From the NCBI GenBank assembly GCA_903929655.1, contig CAIYVS010000398.1:1-8792 (forward strand): a DNA stretch of 8,792 bases, read 5' to 3'. Origin of the DNA: an uncultured Bacteroidota bacterium. Lineage in GTDB: Bacteria; Bacteroidota; Bacteroidia; Chitinophagales; Chitinophagaceae. Position 1 is the stretch's first letter; every line of letters starts with the position of its first letter. The translations under genes were made by a program, and so were the position numbers. Shown piece by piece: positions 5,632 through 8,792 of the stretch. The notes beneath the pieces were generated by a model, which did no database searches, was not told where the DNA came from, and saw nothing but the letters and a program-made list of their open reading frames with translations.

Positions 5632-7449
5632 TTAGTAGTCTATTTGCAGGTTCAGTGCGTCTTTTAGCTTTCCCAGGTTAGGGTTTTTTATAGCCATAGC
5701 TTCATACACCTCTGTTTTGCTCAGCACTTTTTCCTGCTGTGGCAAATTATCGGCTTCATCTATTTTTACCTCGGTGGTAATACGAACCATGACATTGGTG
5801 TGTGCCCTGAAAAAATCGATCAGGTTATTGCGCTCTTTTTTGGCGTATTCCTCACTAAAATCGTTTGGAGTGACAATCCTGATCTCATCATTAGGCAACA
5901 TTTCCACCCTCATAGTAGAGAATTGTGCATGATAAGCGCTCTTATTCTCCGAGTGTAGTTTCTCTTTGTATTTTTCAAACACTTCAGATACAATATCTGT
6001 GTTAAGTTCTTTTTTGGGGGCAGTGGAGGAAGCTACATTGTTTACTTCTGCGTCCAGGTTACTCATGAAATCCCTGCTAATGCGCCTGCTGGGTGCCGGA
6101 GCCTGGTTACCGCTAATGGGTACTGTCGGAGCGGGCGTTTTTGTTGTAATGGGTTTAGGGGGAATTGTCTCCTGCACTTTGGGACTTGCATCATTGGCCA
6201 AATTATATACCGGCTCTTTTTCAGTTACCAGTTCTGCCTTAGCGTTAAGGCTTGATAGTATTTCAGCCTGTTTTTGGGAAACAGGGGGGGCTGCCTGAGC
6301 AGGTTTCAGAGGCTCAAAGTTTTTTTTTACATCGCCGTTCGTTTCCGCACTCACTGCCTGTAAAAGATAGCATAACCTGATGAGGCAAATCTCTACATGC
6401 AGTCTTTTATTCGTAGCATTTTTATATTCCAGTTCGCTGCTGTTAATCAGATTAAGCGCGGAGAGGATGAAATTAGGTGGCGCCTGGTTGGCTTTCTCGT
6501 AATACATCTGTTTATGCTCATTGGGCACATCCAGCAGTTTGGCCATGCGTGTGTCTTTGCACAAAAGGAGGTTGCGCATGTGTTCTGCAATGCCGTCCAG
6601 TATCACATCTCCCTCAAAACCTTTTGCCAGAGTTTCATCCAGTTGTAATAAAGTGCCGGAAACATCCTGTGAAAGCAACTGGTCTGTAAGCCTGAAATAA
6701 AAATCGGCATCCAGCATATTGAGATGCTTCATGGTTTCAGGATATGTCAGCATGCCATTGGTAAAACTGGCTATCCTGTCCAGCATGCTCAGGGCATCGC
6801 GCATACAGCCCTCACTTTTTTGGGCAATAACGTGCAAGGCTGCTTCTGCTGCAACAATACTTTCTTTGGCTGCAATACTTTGCAGGTGCTGAACGATATC
6901 GTGCGTAGTGATGCGTTTGAAATCGAAGATCTGGCAACGGCTGAGTATGGTAGGGATGATCTTATGCTTTTCTGTAGTAGCCAATATAAAGATGGCATAG
7001 GGTGGGGGTTCTTCCAGTGTTTTCAGGAAGGCATTAAATGCTGCCGCGCTGAGCATGTGAACCTCATCTATAATATATATCTTGTATTTACCCTGTTGAG
7101 GAGCAAAGCGCACCTGGTTCACCAACTCGCGTATATCATCCACCGAGTTATTACTGGCAGCGTCCAGTTCAAAAACATTAAAAGAAGTATTGTTATTAAA
7201 TGATTGGCAGGTAGCGCAAATCCCGCAGGCTTCCATATCTGCAGTAGGATGTTCGCAATTGATGGTTTTAGCCAATATGCGTGCGCAACTGGTTTTACCT
7301 ACCCCCCTGGGCCCGCAAAAAAGATAGGCATGCGCCAGGTGCTGGTGCCGAATGGCATTCTTTAGCGTGGTGGTAATATGTTCCTGCCCCACAACTGTAT
7401 CAAAAGTCTGGGGGCGGTATTTTCTTGCCGATACTATATAGTCACTCAT
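5632..7449 (-). CDS. dnaX: DNA polymerase III subunit gamma/tau (clamp loader ATPase)
   Basis: 605 residues starting MSDYIVSARKYRPQTFDTVV, the standard DnaX N-terminus. The AAA+ domain has Walker A GPRGVGKT (46-53), a zinc module (C65, C75, C78, C81), Walker B IIDEVHML (126-133), sensor 1 ATTEKHK (157-163), the SRC arginine finger (170-172) and a sensor-2-like GCMRDALSMLD (214-224). A helical collar domain follows to about 368. A Pro/Ala-rich linker (about 380-460) then leads to a C-terminal tau region (about 480-605) with no strong identity outside Bacteroidota-like DnaX. The protein loads the sliding clamp and, through tau, couples polymerase to the replisome. An A9 run at codons 374-377, at the end of the collar, may yield a truncated gamma form (see its own entry). 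The gene stands 91 bases upstream of pdhC on the same strand, functionally unrelated. AAAGGAG directly abuts the ATG. Confidence 0.96.
   Translation of the reverse strand: MSDYIVSARKYRPQTFDTVVGQEHITTTLKNAIRHQHLAHAYLFCGPRGVGKTSCARILAKTINCEHPTADMEACGICATCQSFNNNTSFNVFELDAASNNSVDDIRELVNQVRFAPQQGKYKIYIIDEVHMLSAAAFNAFLKTLEEPPPYAIFILATTEKHKIIPTILSRCQIFDFKRITTHDIVQHLQSIAAKESIVAAEAALHVIAQKSEGCMRDALSMLDRIASFTNGMLTYPETMKHLNMLDADFYFRLTDQLLSQDVSGTLLQLDETLAKGFEGDVILDGIAEHMRNLLLCKDTRMAKLLDVPNEHKQMYYEKANQAPPNFILSALNLINSSELEYKNATNKRLHVEICLIRLCYLLQAVSAETNGDVKKNFEPLKPAQAAPPVSQKQAEILSSLNAKAELVTEKEPVYNLANDASPKVQETIPPKPITTKTPAPTVPISGNQAPAPSRRISRDFMSNLDAEVNNVASSTAPKKELNTDIVSEVFEKYKEKLHSENKSAYHAQFSTMRVEMLPNDEIRIVTPNDFSEEYAKKERNNLIDFFRAHTNVMVRITTEVKIDEADNLPQQEKVLSKTEVYEAMAIKNPNLGKLKDALNLQIDY
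6320..6328 (-). promoter_or_regulatory. dnaX: A9 slippery run in dnaX, predicted programmed slippage site giving gamma
   Basis: The coding strand reads GTA AAA AAA AAC, nine consecutive A residues at codons 374-377, just after the clamp-loader collar. One added A (or a -1 ribosomal slip) gives K-K-K-L and then TGA at 6316-6314, a protein of 378 residues. One lost A gives K-K-T-L-S-L and then TGA at 6308-6306, a protein of 380 residues. Both products would be gamma-sized and keep the whole ATPase and collar. Thermus thermophilus dnaX is known to make gamma by transcriptional slippage on nine A residues, so this is a functional parallel by inference. Confidence 0.55.
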
Positions 7450-7456
7450 CTCCTTT

Positions 7457-7464
7457 CAAAGATA
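7457..7464 (-). promoter_or_regulatory. Putative -7 element of dnaX, close to the start codon
   Basis: TATCTTTG (7464-7457, minus) matches TAnnTTTG exactly, but only seven bases (AAAGGAG) separate it from the dnaX ATG. Transcription starting at the usual distance would give a leader of only a few bases or none. No strong -33 element is seen, so a promoter further upstream is equally possible. Confidence 0.35.
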
Positions 7465-7558
7465 AATGGTAATAGGGAGAATCAGAAAAGGAATAAATAG
7501 ATTGTGTATAGCATGTGGAGACAGATTCTTATGTCTAAAAGCTATATATGGTATAAAT

Positions 7559-7582
7559 AAAAAAGTGCCCACGAAAGGGCAC
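7559..7582 (-). terminator. Rho-independent terminator of the T9SS-sorted protein gene
   Basis: On the minus strand GTGCCC (7582-7577) pairs with GGGCAC (7570-7565) around a six-base loop, followed by six T residues (7564-7559). It begins 20 bases after the stop of the 7603-8343 gene and separates it from dnaX. Confidence 0.85.
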
Positions 7583-7602
7583 CTTCTTATTGAACATTGA
7601 CT

Positions 7603-8343
7603 CTACTTTATTATACTAAACCTGCCTGTTTTTGTTTCAGTATCTACCATCAGACGGTAGATATACATTCCATCACTTAGCCCACTGGTATTTACAGATA
7701 TTTTCTGTGAACCTGCATTTTTAATGCCCTCATCCTGATTTAATACTACACGACCCATCATATCCAGAATTTGCACAGAAAGATTTCCCGATCTGTTAAG
7801 GTTGATATCGAAATTCAATTCAGATTGTGCCGGGTTAGGATATATTTTTAATCCGTCATTTGAAATGGCCACCTTATGCAGATCGAGATATCTGAAAGCC
7901 CCACATACCTGGCTCTGAGTTGCAGTATCAGCTGCAATGGAATCTGCACTCCTGTTCCAACCGGTAACATATAAACATATAGAATGGATACTATCAGCCG
8001 GCCAATTCTGCCATTTAAAAAGATTGAGATTTGCGGGCGAATCTAAAATTGCAACACTATCGCCTACCTGCATGGGATAATTAGTTATGAATGCAAAAGT
8101 GTTGGGCGAATTCAAACTATGAGTATAGGGATCCCAGGATATAAGAAACATTGCAATTGAGTCGCTAGCTTTTAAGGAATCAGGGCCCATATTTTTAATT
8201 CTTACTCTAAACTGGACTGCTGCAGTGTCCATAAAGGCAGTATCTGTTAAAGAGGCTGCTGTAATTATTAAGTTGCAATGTCGTTGTGCATTCGCATTAA
8301 TTGTTAATACGATAAGAGTAATAAGTGTAAAAAGTCTTTTCAT
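7603..8343 (-). CDS. Secreted protein with T9SS type A C-terminal sorting domain
   Basis: 246 residues. The signal peptide MKRLFTLITLIVLTINANAQ ends after A-Q at residue 20. The middle part (about 23-150) is beta-rich; VQFRVRIKNMGPDSLKASD (43-61) resembles the start of CARDB/DUF11-like Ig-fold domains, in which a phrase like 'KNxGxDS' is common. Cysteines C23, C123 and C147 are available for disulfide bonding. The C-terminus (about 160-246) is a typical type A sorting domain: LKIYPNP (165-171), VQILDMMGRVV (190-200), NTSGLSDGMYIYRL (218-231) and a final KTGRFSIIK. Such domains direct proteins through the type IX secretion system to the surface or medium and are removed on export. The size suggests a small surface or secreted binding protein; its ligand is unknown. 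It is a single-gene unit with its own terminator. Confidence 0.88.
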   Translation of the reverse strand: MKRLFTLITLIVLTINANAQRHCNLIITAASLTDTAFMDTAAVQFRVRIKNMGPDSLKASDSIAMFLISWDPYTHSLNSPNTFAFITNYPMQVGDSVAILDSPANLNLFKWQNWPADSIHSICLYVTGWNRSADSIAADTATQSQVCGAFRYLDLHKVAISNDGLKIYPNPAQSELNFDINLNRSGNLSVQILDMMGRVVLNQDEGIKNAGSQKISVNTSGLSDGMYIYRLMVDTETKTGRFSIIK

Positions 8344-8534
8344 AACTATGAAGGTTTTAGTACCTGTTATGAATAAGACGTAGAAAAGAGTGAGAGTATT
8401 GGTAGGGAATACTAAAAAAATAATTAAATTTTCTCAGGCAGGCAATTCAGATAGATCCAAATAAGATAGATGAATGCATTTAAGAGCTATTGTATAAATA
8501 GTATGCTCATCATTCTTTGTCTATGAATAATACA

Positions 8535-8792
8535 CTAATGTTCCCAAACATTCAATATAACAGTATAAGTGCGTGTGCCTTTATAATAATCTACTTCCAC
8601 CGAGACATGGGGCGGGGGAAGCGTGACACTGCTGGTATCTGCAGGTGCCGGTTTTGTGTACATTAATTTTTTATAATCGCCGAGGCCGGGATAAAAATTA
8701 TCAGAACTGCTTAAATTATAACCTTTGCTTTTCAGACAATCATTAATCTGCTTTTTGTAATTGGTATAGGATTCCTGTAATTGTTGCAGAGA
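8535..8792 (-). CDS. C-terminal fragment of an unrecognised protein
   Basis: The minus strand is open from the window edge to a TAG at 8537-8535, giving 85 codons with no start inside the window; the gene begins beyond 8792. The visible part starts with a charged helical stretch (SLQQLQESYTNYKKQINDCL) and continues KSKGYNLSSSDNFYPGLGDY, a Pro-rich segment (KPAPADTSS to TLPPPHVSV) and a final strand-like EVDYYKGTRTYTVILNVWEH. The codon pattern and the smooth helix-to-strand composition suggest a real gene, but I do not recognise a family. It is not clear whether it is secreted, because the N-terminus is missing. The 191 bases that follow, up to the T9SS gene, show no convincing hairpin terminator. 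Confidence 0.6.
   Translation of the reverse strand, partial: SLQQLQESYTNYKKQINDCLKSKGYNLSSSDNFYPGLGDYKKLMYTKPAPADTSSVTLPPPHVSVEVDYYKGTRTYTVILNVWEH

Noticed and set aside
6267..6285. Hairpin CCTGTTT/AAACAGG downstream of the dnaX A9 run, as a ribosomal frameshift stimulator
   Set aside because: It lies 34 bases after the slippery run, whereas stimulatory structures usually begin within about 5-10 bases.
6284..6290. C7 run in the dnaX coding strand as a second slippage site
   Set aside because: Runs of seven C are less slippery than long A runs, and the position carries no structural boundary; it is explained by Ala-Pro-Pro codons.
6724..7203. A 159-codon open frame on the plus strand
   Set aside because: It is antisense to the conserved AAA+ domain of dnaX and shows no recognisable protein pattern.

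Overview
The window looks like a piece of chromosome from a Bacteroidota bacterium, most likely of the Chitinophaga type. The evidence is a secreted protein with a type IX secretion (T9SS) C-terminal sorting domain, several upstream sequences fitting the Bacteroidota sigma factor -7 element (TAnnTTTG), little use of Shine-Dalgarno sites, moderate GC content, and a PolX with a C-terminal PHP domain plus a DnaX of the Bacteroidota kind. No rRNA, tRNA, CRISPR array or complete insertion sequence was seen.

Layout. The left edge (1-189, +) holds the C-terminal end of a PIN-domain protein, probably a VapC-like toxin. It converges on a minus-strand pair: a 55-codon ORF (813-980) whose tail is formed by a dispersed 'CATTGCGAGGAACGAAGCAATC'-type repeat, followed by a DUF985/Cupin_5 protein (297-797). 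Divergent from these is a PolX-type DNA repair protein (1071-2756, +) with a degenerate polymerase centre and an intact PHP nuclease domain. It overlaps tail-to-tail with a predicted outer-membrane beta-barrel protein (2749-3528, -). A small three-helix membrane protein (3715-4095, +) follows. Two hairpin terminators back to back (4135-4191) separate it from the pyruvate dehydrogenase E2 gene (4239-5540, -).

Upstream of E2, on the same strand, lies dnaX (5632-7449), the clamp-loader gamma/tau subunit. Further right are a T9SS-sorted secreted protein (7603-8343, -) with its own terminator and, at the edge, the C-terminal 85 codons of an unrecognised protein (8535-8792, -).

The genes are mostly separate housekeeping and envelope units rather than one pathway. 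The most notable point is a run of nine A residues in dnaX, exactly where the ATPase/collar part ends. Both alternative frames stop within a few codons of it, which predicts a short gamma form made by slippage, as known for Thermus thermophilus dnaX. The second is the apparent loss of all three catalytic aspartates in the PolX palm while the PHP metal ligands remain. I found no convincing new multi-gene system.
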